Below are positions 42,587 through 50,677 of a DNA stretch of 64,000 bases, one piece after another. The position numbers were made by a program, and so were the translations under genes. The notes below the pieces were generated by a model. It searched no databases. It was given only the letters and a program-made list of their open reading frames with translations, and was not told the origin of the DNA. The stretch's first letter is position 1; each line of letters starts with the position of its first letter. The stretch is from Chitinophaga filiformis (lineage in GTDB: Bacteria > Bacteroidota > Bacteroidia > Chitinophagales > Chitinophagaceae), in assembly GCF_023100805.1 (NCBI RefSeq), contig NZ_CP095855.1, forward strand, positions 3,885,001 to 3,949,000, given 5' to 3'.

Positions 42587-44023
42587 TTATCTGAACTTAT
42601 TATAAACGTCGTCATAGAACCGGATGCTGCCCTGTTGATCGGGCCAGGCTACTTCATACAGTATGAACAGGGGCGTTTTCTGCTTTACCTGGATGCTGAC
42701 AGGGCCTTTCTGCGGTGCGGCAGCCGCTTTTTCAAGGCTGTCTATACGTTGCGCTTCCTCCGGCAACAGCAGCTTTGCCAGCGGGATGGCATCTTCCACC
42801 CTGATACATCCATGACTGAAATACCGTTTGTTGAACATAAAATAGCTTTTACCCGGTGTATCGTGCAGGTAGGTACTGTAAGGATTGAAGAAATTCAGCT
42901 TGATGATGCCCAGTGAATTGTCGCAGCCGTTCATCTGCCGGATGGTATAAGGAAAATTGGTCCTGCTGAGAGATGACCAGTTGATGGTGGAAGGATCCAG
43001 TATTTTGCCTGATTTGTCCAATACCTGGTAATTGCCTGCATCCAGGTAAGCTACCGGATTACCTTTGATGCCTGGCAGCAGTTCCCTCGTGGCAATGTTG
43101 TAAGGCACCGTCCAGTAAGGATACATGATGATCTCGTCTATACTGCTTGTAAGGGGAGAAGTTGGCGTAGCTTCTTTTCCCACGATGGTACGGGAATAGA
43201 GCAGCAGGCTGTCGCCCTGGTAAAGATACAGTCCCGCAGCGGGGATATTCACGACAATGACTGACTGGTATTGACGTACGCAGTTCAGCCAGCGGTATGT
43301 ATTCAAGGCATGTTTTAACTCGGATAATCTTTTTTCCAGTGATATATTCAGCTCTTCCAGTACACCGCGTCTCAGGGCGCCATCTTCCATGAACTCGAAC
43401 AGGCGTTGTGCTGCGCGGACCCTTGTCCTTAAAGTATCTTCCTGTATGCTGTAGCTGATGGTATCCAGGCAGCCCAGCTGGTAGAGCTTTTCTATCAGGG
43501 GATGATTGCTGCTGTCTACCAGGTCGGAACTGATCTTTACCGGATGGTAACTGCTTTCCTGCAGCCGCCGGGTGTATACAGCGATCATACTTTTGATGGA
43601 ACGGTATTCCGGACAGGTCGGTTCCAGTTTATTGAGCAGTTGCCCGAATGTATTGTCTGCAAGCGCCTGGTGCAGCAGCTGGGGTATATCCCTGCAGTCG
43701 GGCGTATATTTCAATCCGTCGTATCCAACCCTGGTTACCTTCGTACCATATGCCACATCGGTAAAGAATGCGATGGCGGCTTCGGAGAGCTGTTTGTCTG
43801 CTGCTGCGGAATCTGCAGGCGCGCTACCCGCTTTCAACTGTTGTACCAGCGTGTAGGCATAATCATGTGGATCCAGCCCGAGTAATGGAGACTGTTCAAA
43901 ATAGTTAAAAAGTGTCTGTCTGTCTCCGGCACGATCTGCGGGTAGCCAGTACATTTGCTGCCCGGCTGCAACACGGAAATACTGCATTAATATGATCAAT
44001 AACAGGCAGGCTCTTTTCAGCAT
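42587..44023 (-). CDS. L,D-transpeptidase (YcbB/LdtD type, YkuD domain)
   Basis: This is a periplasmic peptidoglycan-crosslinking enzyme of 478 residues from the chosen start. It has a signal peptide (MLKRACLLLIILMQYFRVAAG), a scaffold region and a C-terminal YkuD domain with the catalytic motif FSHGCIRVEDAIPLA (catalytic Cys). L,D-transpeptidases make beta-lactam-resistant 3-3 crosslinks and are induced in stationary-phase or dormant cells. I chose ATG 44023 over 44038 because the predicted transcription start lies near 44034 and MLKRAC gives a cleaner signal peptide; 44038 remains possible. It is next to other stress genes and has the shared-type promoter. Confidence 0.9.
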   Translation of the reverse strand: MLKRACLLLIILMQYFRVAAGQQMYWLPADRAGDRQTLFNYFEQSPLLGLDPHDYAYTLVQQLKAGSAPADSAAADKQLSEAAIAFFTDVAYGTKVTRVGYDGLKYTPDCRDIPQLLHQALADNTFGQLLNKLEPTCPEYRSIKSMIAVYTRRLQESSYHPVKISSDLVDSSNHPLIEKLYQLGCLDTISYSIQEDTLRTRVRAAQRLFEFMEDGALRRGVLEELNISLEKRLSELKHALNTYRWLNCVRQYQSVIVVNIPAAGLYLYQGDSLLLYSRTIVGKEATPTSPLTSSIDEIIMYPYWTVPYNIATRELLPGIKGNPVAYLDAGNYQVLDKSGKILDPSTINWSSLSRTNFPYTIRQMNGCDNSLGIIKLNFFNPYSTYLHDTPGKSYFMFNKRYFSHGCIRVEDAIPLAKLLLPEEAQRIDSLEKAAAAPQKGPVSIQVKQKTPLFILYEVAWPDQQGSIRFYDDVYNKFR

Positions 44024-44037
44024 ACGGTTTTTTACCA

Positions 44038-44080
44038 TAAATGTAGTATGGCAGCAAGGAGGGGAAAATGATCATGGTTG
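44038..44080 (-). promoter_or_regulatory. CRP/FNR-like site plus -7 box (L,D-transpeptidase promoter)
   Basis: TGATCATGGTTG (44069-44080) matches six of eight positions of TGAY-N4-RTCA. Exactly 23 bases later on the minus strand is TACATTTA (44045-44038), five of six positions of TAnnTTTG. If used, transcription starts near 44034, downstream of the 44038 ATG. Confidence 0.35.
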
Positions 44081-44109
44081 CCCGGAAAGATGTTTGTGGT
44101 CATCCGGGA

Positions 44110-45033
44110 TCAGTGCCCGATCCATTCATACAGCCGGTACGCGTCTTCTTTTTTGAAGAGCTGTGTGCCTGCGTTCATGGTAGCAGCGGTGCCGCAGGCC
44201 ACACCAAATTTCGCGGCCGTCAGTAAAGGCTCGCCCTTGTCCAGCATCCAGGCCATACCACCTACCATGCTGTCGCCTGCACCCACAGCAGTACGCTTCT
44301 TTACGGCCGGAGCGCTGATCCGTTCACTCATCTCTTTGGTGACCAGCAGTGCGCCGGCAGGTCCCATAGAGATCACCAGCACTTCACAATAGCCTTTATC
44401 AATCACCTTCCTGGCTTCTTCCGTTACACTATCCAGTTCCAGGTATTCTTTACCCGCCAGGCTGCATAGTTCAGACATGTTGGGCTTCAACAGGTAAATG
44501 CCTTTCCCCGCCGCCTGCAGCAATGGTTCTCCGGATGTGTCGGCGATCAGTTTTGCCCCCTTACGCCTGCAGAGTGCCGCCAGCTGTGCAAGAAAATCGC
44601 CGGGTACACCAGGCGGCAGACTACCGCTGGCTACAATGATGTTGGGTACCGGTTGTATGGCTTCGATAGCGGCAAGACATCTTTCTACATCTTCTTTGTC
44701 GAGCGTGGGGCCCGGCATAACAAAGCGGAATTGCTGATTGTGACTGAGCTCCGTAACAGTGATGTTCTCTCTTGTTTCTCCCTTCAATGGTACCACGGCA
44801 CTGCGGATGCCCGCTGCTGTGAGTATTTCCTGCAATCTTGCGCCATTGGCGCCGCCGGCAGGGTAGAACGCTATACTTTCTCCCCCCAGTTCCCTGATGG
44901 CCTTACTGACATTGATACCGCCACCGCCGGCTTCTGTGACTGGTGCTGCACAGCGGAGTTTTTTCTCGGGGAATAATTTATCGACAGTAGTGCTTTTGTC
45001 AAGTGCAGGGTTCATTGTTATTGTCAGGATCAT
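44110..45033 (-). CDS. PfkB-family hexose/fructose-phosphate kinase
   Basis: This is a 307-residue ribokinase-fold sugar kinase. The start MILTITMNPALDKSTTVDKL is the 1-phosphofructokinase-family signature, followed by the substrate site in TEAGGGGINVSKAIRELGG. The catalytic Asp is in GAGDSMVGGMAWML, and MPGPTLDKEDVERCLAAIE is also family-like. It may be a 6-phosphofructokinase of the PfkB type or a 1-phosphofructokinase; no PTS fructose gene is adjacent, so the former is plausible. The ATG at 45033 is chosen over 45126 because the promoter box at 45052-45059 lies in the longer frame. PfkB is also part of the DosR regulon. Confidence 0.88.
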   Translation of the reverse strand: MILTITMNPALDKSTTVDKLFPEKKLRCAAPVTEAGGGGINVSKAIRELGGESIAFYPAGGANGARLQEILTAAGIRSAVVPLKGETRENITVTELSHNQQFRFVMPGPTLDKEDVERCLAAIEAIQPVPNIIVASGSLPPGVPGDFLAQLAALCRRKGAKLIADTSGEPLLQAAGKGIYLLKPNMSELCSLAGKEYLELDSVTEEARKVIDKGYCEVLVISMGPAGALLVTKEMSERISAPAVKKRTAVGAGDSMVGGMAWMLDKGEPLLTAAKFGVACGTAATMNAGTQLFKKEDAYRLYEWIGH

Positions 45034-45051
45034 AAGAACTGGTTTACTATC

Positions 45052-45094
45052 CAAAGGTATTTTATTAATGGATGTGGTAGTATGATCGTGGTCA
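45052..45094 (-). promoter_or_regulatory. CRP/FNR-like palindrome plus -7 box (pfkB promoter)
   Basis: TGATCGTGGTCA (45083-45094) fits TGAY-N4-RTCA in all eight positions. On the minus strand exactly 23 bases later is TACCTTTG (45059-45052), a perfect TAnnTTTG. The ATG is at 45033, so the leader is about 15 bases. Together with the DUF2892 promoter this is the cleanest instance. Confidence 0.7.
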
Positions 45095-45216
45095 GGGTTT
45101 TTTGAAAACGCTGTGGTATGTGACATGACCGTTCAACCCTGTTGTATATAAATAGTATAATTAGTATTATTACAAGATCTATACGTAAGGCACTGTTATG
45201 AAAAATTACAGGTTGC

Positions 45217-45259
45217 TGACAGCGGTGGATGCATGGCATCTGCTTCAGCAAGTACTTTG
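45217..45259 (+). promoter_or_regulatory. CRP/FNR-like site plus -7 box (ydcF-like promoter)
   Basis: TGACAGCGGTGG (45217-45228) has the left half intact (six of eight overall). TACTTTG (45253-45259), with a one-base spacer, puts TTTG at the same distance from the site centre (36.5 bases) as in the other promoters. The downstream ATGs are at 45277 and 45310. Confidence 0.35.
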
Positions 45260-45276
45260 CGTAAAGGGCTGCAATA

Positions 45277-45957
45277 TTGCAGGTCACGGTTTACAAGGGA
45301 AATGAATGTATGCAAGACGAAAAGACGTTTCAGCTGGCTCAGAAATTATGGGACTATCTATGCCTGCACCAGGATATCAAAGTATCGGATTGTATATTGG
45401 TATTGGGGAGTCATGATACCAGTGTTGCCGAAAGAGCTGCAGATATTTTCCTGGAAGGCTTCGCACCGCTGGTCGTATTCTCGGGCGGTTTCGGATACCT
45501 GACACAGGATAGCTGGAAAGTAAGCGAAGCTGAAACATTTGCGGAAATAGCGATAAAGAAAGGGGTGCCGGAATCTGCCATCATCCTCGAGCGTAAATCG
45601 ACCAATACCGGGGAAAATGTTATTTTCAGTATGCAGTTACTGAAGGAGCGGCATATCAGTCCCTCGAGCTTTATACTGGTGCATAAACCTTATATGGAGC
45701 GGCGTACATACGCCACCTTCAGGAACCATTTTAAGGAAGTACCTATAACAGTAACATCTCCGCAAATATCAATGAGCGATTATTTATCGCGTGGCACTAT
45801 TTCCTATGAAACATTTCTCGATACGCTGGCCGGTGATCTGTACAGGATAAAAACATACAGCAGTAAAGGATTCCAGATACCTCAGGAAATACCGGAAGAT
45901 GTATGGAAGGCCTATACAGAACTTGTAGCATTAGGATTTGATAAGCGCATCAATTAG
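45277..45957 (+). CDS. YdcF-family (DUF218) protein
   Basis: The 226-residue protein has the DUF218/YdcF alpha/beta fold: DCILVLGSHDTSVAERAADI, then LVVFSGGFGYLT, AIILERKSTNTGENVIFSM and SFILVHKPYMERRTYATF. Family members include SanA and the ElyC/YdcF proteins, which bind nucleotides or act in cell-envelope metabolism. It has no membrane segment, so it is cytoplasmic like YdcF. ATG 45277 or 45310 (MQDEKTFQL) may be the start. It is divergent from pfkB and shares the regulatory region. Confidence 0.85.
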   Translation: MQVTVYKGNECMQDEKTFQLAQKLWDYLCLHQDIKVSDCILVLGSHDTSVAERAADIFLEGFAPLVVFSGGFGYLTQDSWKVSEAETFAEIAIKKGVPESAIILERKSTNTGENVIFSMQLLKERHISPSSFILVHKPYMERRTYATFRNHFKEVPITVTSPQISMSDYLSRGTISYETFLDTLAGDLYRIKTYSSKGFQIPQEIPEDVWKAYTELVALGFDKRIN

Positions 45958-46177
45958 TATTTATATCCTTTTATCTGGCTTTTGGCTTAACCCTGTGTAT
46001 ATTCTCCGGGAACGGGCTTCCTTTCCCGTGGCCCGACCTTGAAAAATACCTTTCTTACCCAAATAAATACTCTTCCATTGGTATACTTTGCCTCAATTTT
46101 GAGTTGTCAATGCAGGCAGAAGGCAAGATGCTCCATCATCATGCTCCTGCTTATTAAACAGTATTAACATACAAGCA

Positions 46178-47119
46178 ATGAAAGCGATTATCATCAGGGA
46201 ATTTGGCGGAACAGACAAATTGGAATATACCACTGTTCCAGAACCGGTTATTAAAGAAAATGAAGTATTGATAAAGGTGCATGCAATTGCCATTAACCCG
46301 GTAGATGTAAAGACAAGAGCGGGGAAGGGGATGGCTGGCCGTATGAAAGATGAGTTGCCGATCACCCTGGGCTGGGATGTTTCGGGTACCGTAACAGCGG
46401 CAGGCGCTGGAGTGACAGCATTTGTAGTAGGAGACGAGGTATTTGGCATGGTGAATTTCCCCGGCCACGGCAGGGCTTATGCAGAGTATGTGGCAGCTCC
46501 TGCTGCTCACCTGGCGAAAAAGCCTGCTAATGTTACGCACCAGCAGGCAGCGGCCACCACGCTGGCCGCGCTGACAGCTTACCAGGGCTTGTTCCAGCAG
46601 GCCAACCTGAAAAAAGGCCAGCGGGTATTGGTGCATGCGGCGGCCGGCGGAGTGGGGCATTTTGTGGTACAGTTAGCCAGACATGCAGGCGCTTATGTAA
46701 TAGGCACCTCCTCAGTCGCCAATAAGGATTTCGTATTGGGACTGGGCGCAGATGAGCATGTGGATTACCGGAACCAGCGCTTTGAAGAAGTTGTGAACGA
46801 TGTGGACCTGGTATTTGACGGTGTAGGAGGGGAACTGATCAGCAGATCTATATCTACAGTTAAGCCGGGCGGAATGATCATCAGCATTCCCACCGGTGTG
46901 CCGGCAGAAATTGCTGAGACAGCAAAGGAAAAGGGGGTAAAGGCCTTCTTCTTCCTGGTTGAGTCCAATGGCCGTGATATGGAGGCCCTGGCAGGACTGC
47001 TGGAGCAGGATATTATCCGCCCATATGTCAACCATTTTGACTTTTCCCAGATGGATATCGCTCATCAGCAGCAGGAAACAGGTAGTACCCGGGGACGGAT
47101 TGTGCTGACCCTTCCCTGA
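46178..47119 (+). CDS. NADP-dependent quinone-type oxidoreductase (MDR, zinc-free)
   Basis: This is a 313-residue medium-chain reductase. The start MKAIIIREFGGTDKLEY and the motif HAAAGGVGHFVVQLARHAGA (NADPH-binding loop) are typical of the quinone oxidoreductase/zeta-crystallin group. The zinc-binding cysteines of the alcohol dehydrogenases are absent. It probably reduces quinones or enones and helps in redox detoxification. It is monocistronic, followed by an AraC-type regulator on the same strand. Its upstream region has a TTTG box but no CRP-like palindrome at the island's offset. Confidence 0.9.
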   Translation: MKAIIIREFGGTDKLEYTTVPEPVIKENEVLIKVHAIAINPVDVKTRAGKGMAGRMKDELPITLGWDVSGTVTAAGAGVTAFVVGDEVFGMVNFPGHGRAYAEYVAAPAAHLAKKPANVTHQQAAATTLAALTAYQGLFQQANLKKGQRVLVHAAAGGVGHFVVQLARHAGAYVIGTSSVANKDFVLGLGADEHVDYRNQRFEEVVNDVDLVFDGVGGELISRSISTVKPGGMIISIPTGVPAEIAETAKEKGVKAFFFLVESNGRDMEALAGLLEQDIIRPYVNHFDFSQMDIAHQQQETGSTRGRIVLTLP

Positions 47120-47211
47120 TACTTATCGGATGGTGATAAAAACAGGTGTTTTTGCATTAACTTGACGGCCGATTCAGGATCTAATTTTCGACGAGTAAAT
47201 CAGGAATACAC

Positions 47212-48057
47212 ATGCAGGTAGAAAATTCAGCTCAGCCTTTTTTCATTACAAGAGAGGAATTACAGGAATGGAACCAGCGGCCGCATAAGCATAATTTTTT
47301 TGAGCTTGTTTATATCGAAGCCGGTAGTGGTCAGCAATGTATCAATCATAGCGTAATTCCCTACCAGCAGGATAACATCTTCCTGTTGCCTCCTTACGAC
47401 TGCCATTCGTTTGAGATAACAGCGCCGACCACTTTCATTTTTATCCGCTTCAATAGCTTGTTCTTCAGGAAGGATAGTATGCAGATGATGGATTACACGG
47501 AGTGGTTCCAGAACCTGCACTATATCTTGAGCAGCTACAACAGGCAGCCCGGAGATATTGTACACAGCGCTTCCGATAAGAATATGCTGGCCCATCTGAT
47601 CAAGGGTATATATGATGAGTATACGAATAAACGCGGGCAGTCGGACTCTATCATACGCGGTCATATGTTTGCACTGCTTAACATTCTCCGGCGTAATTTT
47701 GAACAGACCTTCAAAAATGATCATCCGGCGGGAGACAAGCAGATAAGCGATATCCTGCAGTACATACAGTTCAATTTATTTGACAATGAGAAATTACGCA
47801 TTGAAGCGATTGCCGGCGAATTTCATCTGTCTGCTACCTATGTAAGCGAGTACTTCAAGAAGAAGACAGGAGAGACCCTGAAGGAATATGTGCTGAAATC
47901 GAGGGTGAATGTGGCCCAGAGCCGGTTGAAACATTCCGATCAGAGTGCAAAGGAGATAGCTTATGAATTAGGATTTACAGATGCCAGCCATATGGCGAAG
48001 GTGATCAAGAAATATTATCCTGCAGGCGCAGATTCCTGCTCACCATTAGGTGTATGA
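47212..48057 (+). CDS. AraC-family transcription regulator
   Basis: The 281-residue protein has an N-terminal cupin-like sensor domain (HKHNFFELVYIEAGSGQQCI) and a C-terminal double helix-turn-helix (IEAIAGEFHLSATYVSEYFK, ETLKEYVLKSRVNVAQSRL, SAKEIAYELGFTDASHMAKV). The cupin pocket may bind a small carbohydrate or aromatic molecule. It lies 92 bases after the oxidoreductase gene, which is a likely target. Confidence 0.92.
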   Translation: MQVENSAQPFFITREELQEWNQRPHKHNFFELVYIEAGSGQQCINHSVIPYQQDNIFLLPPYDCHSFEITAPTTFIFIRFNSLFFRKDSMQMMDYTEWFQNLHYILSSYNRQPGDIVHSASDKNMLAHLIKGIYDEYTNKRGQSDSIIRGHMFALLNILRRNFEQTFKNDHPAGDKQISDILQYIQFNLFDNEKLRIEAIAGEFHLSATYVSEYFKKKTGETLKEYVLKSRVNVAQSRLKHSDQSAKEIAYELGFTDASHMAKVIKKYYPAGADSCSPLGV

Positions 48058-48066
48058 TGTATTTAA

Positions 48067-48099
48067 GCGGCAACCGGTACTGTACCGGTTGCCGTTATT
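48067..48099 (+). terminator. Terminator after the AraC gene
   Basis: CGGCAACCGGTA (48068-48079) pairs perfectly with TACCGGTTGCCG (48083-48094) around a three-base loop, followed by TTATT. It lies 10 bases after the stop codon. Confidence 0.7.
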
Positions 48100-48341
48100 A
48101 TCGATACCTCTTCTTTCACATTCTCATCTATTCGGAAAGATACCTTACAGATCAGCCCATAAGTGGTTATTTCCTGCTTGTGCCAGACAGAACACGGCTG
48201 CAAGCGGATTGAGGTATAATTATTGTGGCTTGATCAATGTTAAAACCTGACGCTATGCATGTTTTGACAGCTACCGAGGACAGCAGATCATATTGTTCTG
48301 TTCAGTGGCATGCATTTTGAGCCGATTACAGAAAAAAGACC
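48100..48341. other. Non-coding gap
   Basis: No open frame of coding appearance was seen between the AraC terminator and the DUF4142 gene. A TTTG-ending box (GCATTTTG, 48312-48319) lies close upstream of the DUF4142 ATG at 48342, but it is a weak -7 match. Confidence 0.4.
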
Positions 48342-48965
48342 ATGAAAAATTTCGTCAGATTATATTCGGGTCTTGTAGTTATTTCCTTCCTTTTCAGTTG
48401 CAATAGCAAAGCTCCCGATAGTGTAAAGAGTGCCAAAGAGGTAAATGCCAAAAGGATCGAAACAGAGAACCGTCCGGACGATTCGACGGCTATTGTATTG
48501 ACCAGGGATGATGCAGATTTCCTCGTTAATACAGCCAGTGGAGTAATGCTGGAAGCGGAAATGGGTCAGATGGCCATGGATAGATCCGAAAATCAGCGGG
48601 TAAAAGATCTGGGTGCGATGATCGTCAAAGATCATAAGGAAGCAGAAGCCCGGCTGAAGAAGCTGGCAGCCGCCAAGAATGTAACACTTCCAACAGACAT
48701 TTCCAACCATCAGCAGAAGCAGAAGGAAAATCTGCTTCAAAAGAAAGGCATTGAGTTCGACAGGTCGTATGTAGACCTTACGGTGAATGACTATAACAAG
48801 GACATCAAAGATTTTGGAAAGGCTGCAAAGTATGGTACAGACCCGGAGATAAAATCCTTCGCCAGTAATAGTCTGCCACTGCTATACACACATCTTGACT
48901 CTGCAAGAAGTCTGCAGAAGGAGATGAAAAAGCGGATAGATATCAGTACGGCGGTGCCGAAGTAA
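48342..48965 (+). CDS. DUF4142-family lipoprotein
   Basis: The 207-residue protein has a lipoprotein signal (MKNFVRLYSGLVVISFLFSC; lipobox FLFSC). The mature part is a helical DUF4142 domain with FLVNTASGVMLEAEMGQMAM, KDLGAMIVKDHKEAEARLKK and LPLLYTHLDSARSLQ. The family has a ferritin-like four-helix fold, but no clear di-iron ExxH pairs are evident here. Function is unknown; relatives are linked to envelope stress in Bacteroidota. It is monocistronic with its own terminator. Confidence 0.88.
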   Translation: MKNFVRLYSGLVVISFLFSCNSKAPDSVKSAKEVNAKRIETENRPDDSTAIVLTRDDADFLVNTASGVMLEAEMGQMAMDRSENQRVKDLGAMIVKDHKEAEARLKKLAAAKNVTLPTDISNHQQKQKENLLQKKGIEFDRSYVDLTVNDYNKDIKDFGKAAKYGTDPEIKSFASNSLPLLYTHLDSARSLQKEMKKRIDISTAVPK

Positions 48966-48973
48966 GCTATTAA

Positions 48974-49007
48974 AAAATGCTGGCCGGAACATTCCGGCCA
49001 GCATTTT
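48974..49007 (+). terminator. Terminator after the DUF4142 gene
   Basis: A 15-bp perfect stem, AAAATGCTGGCCGGA (48974-48988) with its complement at 48993-49007, closes a four-base loop. The stem's own A/T base supplies the T run, so it can also act on the opposite strand. Confidence 0.75.
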
Positions 49008-49095
49008 AGCATATCAGCGGCCGATTGACCGCGTTAGTGTCATTAACAGGTATTTTCAACAGTAAGGGTATACGTTCGTGTATACATACCGTTGT

Positions 49096-49473
49096 TTAGC
49101 TAACCATCGGGAGATATTTTTCCCTGTTCTCGATGATCACCCAGATGTTGATGGCCAGTAATGTCAGTGCAATAGGCAATCCTGACGGCGCTACAGTGAT
49201 ATTGGTGAGAATGATCCCGACCATTACCGGCAGAATAATGATGGCGCCCAGAGCCCTGGTTTTGGGAATAATGAAAAGGATGCCACCTACGATCTCCGCG
49301 ATCCCGATAAGCGGCATTAACCAGGTGATCTTCATGAACGCACCCATTGCTTCCATCATTTTTTCAGGCATATCTTTCGGAGGCGGCATGTAATTGAGGA
49401 ACTTGTTTAATCCTGCGTTGATGAACATTAGTCCAAACAGCAGGCAGACAACAAATAGAATTTTTTTCTTCAT
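49096..49473 (-). CDS. DoxX-family membrane protein
   Basis: The 125-residue protein has four hydrophobic helices (LFVVCLLFGLMFINAGLNKF, ITWLMPLIGIAEIVGGILFI, LGAIIILPVMVGIIL and LPIALTLLAINIWVII), the DoxX layout. DoxX proteins are small membrane proteins of redox or thiosulfate metabolism with no agreed function. It follows the SRPBCC gene by 61 bases on the same strand; ArsR-SRPBCC-DoxX is a recurrent gene set. Confidence 0.85.
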   Translation of the reverse strand: MKKKILFVVCLLFGLMFINAGLNKFLNYMPPPKDMPEKMMEAMGAFMKITWLMPLIGIAEIVGGILFIIPKTRALGAIIILPVMVGIILTNITVAPSGLPIALTLLAINIWVIIENREKYLPMVS

Positions 49474-49534
49474 AGTGTTTGTTTTTCCTGAATGTGGTTT
49501 TCTGTTTACGTGGTGAGATAGGTCTAAATTTAAC

Positions 49535-50038
49535 TTATTTTTTTAATGAAGGCAACAATTCGTCCAGACCTTCCATAGCCATTGACAAACCTTCTCTGAA
49601 GCCCATCTGGATAGTTGTTTCCAGCTGAGCCAGGTCATCGTAGGAGATATGTATCTGTACAAGGGTAAGCTGTCCTTTCTCAATGAAAGAGATCTCCCAT
49701 TTAGACTGTGGCAGCTGTTTATTTACATTGCCTTCTGCATCAGCAAAGGCATCAAGTCCGGTAAAAGCTTTTTGCGGTTGTATCTGCACGTAGTTAGCCA
49801 GTGCCCAGTGTTCTTCACCTTCCGGGCCTACCATGGCATAATGCCAGTATCCACCTTCTCTGAAGTCCATGGTTTTGGTCCTTGCTTTCCAGGGTTTTGG
49901 CGCCCACCACTGGTCAAGGAGCTCGCTTTTGGTGTAGGCGTCCCATACCAAAGCAACTGCTGCATCAAATTCCCTTTTTACAGTGATTGTCTTGTTTTCC
50001 TTATCAACGGAAAAATCAAAGGCTAAGTTGACGTTCAT
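49535..50038 (-). CDS. SRPBCC (AHSA1/START-like) domain protein
   Basis: The 167-residue protein has the AHSA1 fold: ITVKREFDAAVALVWDAYTK, WWAPKPWKARTKTMDFREGG, WEISFIEKGQLTLVQIHISY and LETTIQMGFREGLSMAMEGL. Such proteins form a hydrophobic cavity for ligands, often with an ArsR-type regulator as operon partner. Its start overlaps the regulator stop by 4 bases, so the two are co-translated. Confidence 0.9.
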   Translation of the reverse strand: MNVNLAFDFSVDKENKTITVKREFDAAVALVWDAYTKSELLDQWWAPKPWKARTKTMDFREGGYWHYAMVGPEGEEHWALANYVQIQPQKAFTGLDAFADAEGNVNKQLPQSKWEISFIEKGQLTLVQIHISYDDLAQLETTIQMGFREGLSMAMEGLDELLPSLKK

Positions 50039-50355
50039 TTTTTATCATTTTTAAGTGTTAGTAATAATTTATCGAGCTCGTTAAAACGGCTCTCCCATAT
50101 TTTCCGGAATTGGTCGAGCCATTTGTCGATCTCTTTCATTTTGTCACCGTTTAACTGATAATAAATTTCCCTGCCCGACTGTTCCTGCTTTACCAGCTGG
50201 CATTCTGCCAGGATGCGCAGATGTTTGGACACCGCCTGCCGGGTGGTGTTAAAATGCTCTGCTATAGTATTGGGTGTCATCGCCTGCGATGCGATCAATA
50301 ATATAATAGCTCGTCTTGTCGGATCTGCGATGGCTTGAAAAACATCTCTCCTCAT
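50035..50355 (-). CDS. ArsR-family winged-helix regulator
   Basis: The 106-residue protein has the ArsR helix-turn-helix (AIADPTRRAIILLIASQAMT, IAEHFNTTRQAVSKHLRILA, QEQSGREIYYQLNGDKMKEI). It lacks the Cys/His metal-binding motifs of SmtB/ArsR sensors, so it belongs to the non-metal group often paired with AHSA1 proteins. Palindromic and direct repeats lie just upstream and could be its operator. Confidence 0.92.
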   Translation of the reverse strand: MRRDVFQAIADPTRRAIILLIASQAMTPNTIAEHFNTTRQAVSKHLRILAECQLVKQEQSGREIYYQLNGDKMKEIDKWLDQFRKIWESRFNELDKLLLTLKNDKK

Positions 50356-50378
50356 TGCTCAGATAATTAGTTTTAGAA

Positions 50379-50420
50379 ACCGTTCGGTTGCGAATATATG
50401 CAAATAATCGGTTGCGGATA
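50379..50420. promoter_or_regulatory. Palindrome and direct repeats upstream of the ArsR gene
   Basis: AACCG-TT-CGGTT (50379-50390) is palindromic, and CGGTTGCGAATA (50385-50396) recurs as CGGTTGCGGATA (50409-50420), 24 bases apart. The ArsR ATG is at 50355. This is a plausible autoregulatory operator, by position only. Confidence 0.35.
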
Positions 50421-50677
50421 CTGTCTGGCCGGTTTTTTTAAATCTTGAAAAGTTGGGAACAGTGCTTGGGTTATTGCTTATCAGCGGACGTCGGGACAAG
50501 CGTGATATCATTTCACCGGTGTTGTAACCGGAACGTAATACAGATATTGCTGATGCCTTTGAAAATGCACGGCAGATGGTGGCTGATCTGACAAAGCGGA
50601 CAAATTGCGGGAAGAGAGGGTAAATGTGTCTATCTCTCAGTTACCGGAGATTGTATGGGAGGTCATAGATGTTTTTG
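50421..50677. other. Non-coding stretch, possibly a decayed gene
   Basis: Between the ArsR operator region and the GntR gene one plus-strand frame reads protein-like (ISGRRDKRDIISPVL, a stop, then NTDIADAFENARQMVADLTK) and ends at a stop near 50620. The short length and internal stop suggest a gene remnant. The family could not be named. Confidence 0.25.

Noticed and set aside
46048..46090. CRP-like promoter for the quinone-type oxidoreductase
   Set aside because: A TTTG box exists, but the sequence at the required distance has no TGAY or RTCA half, so it serves as a negative control for the motif.
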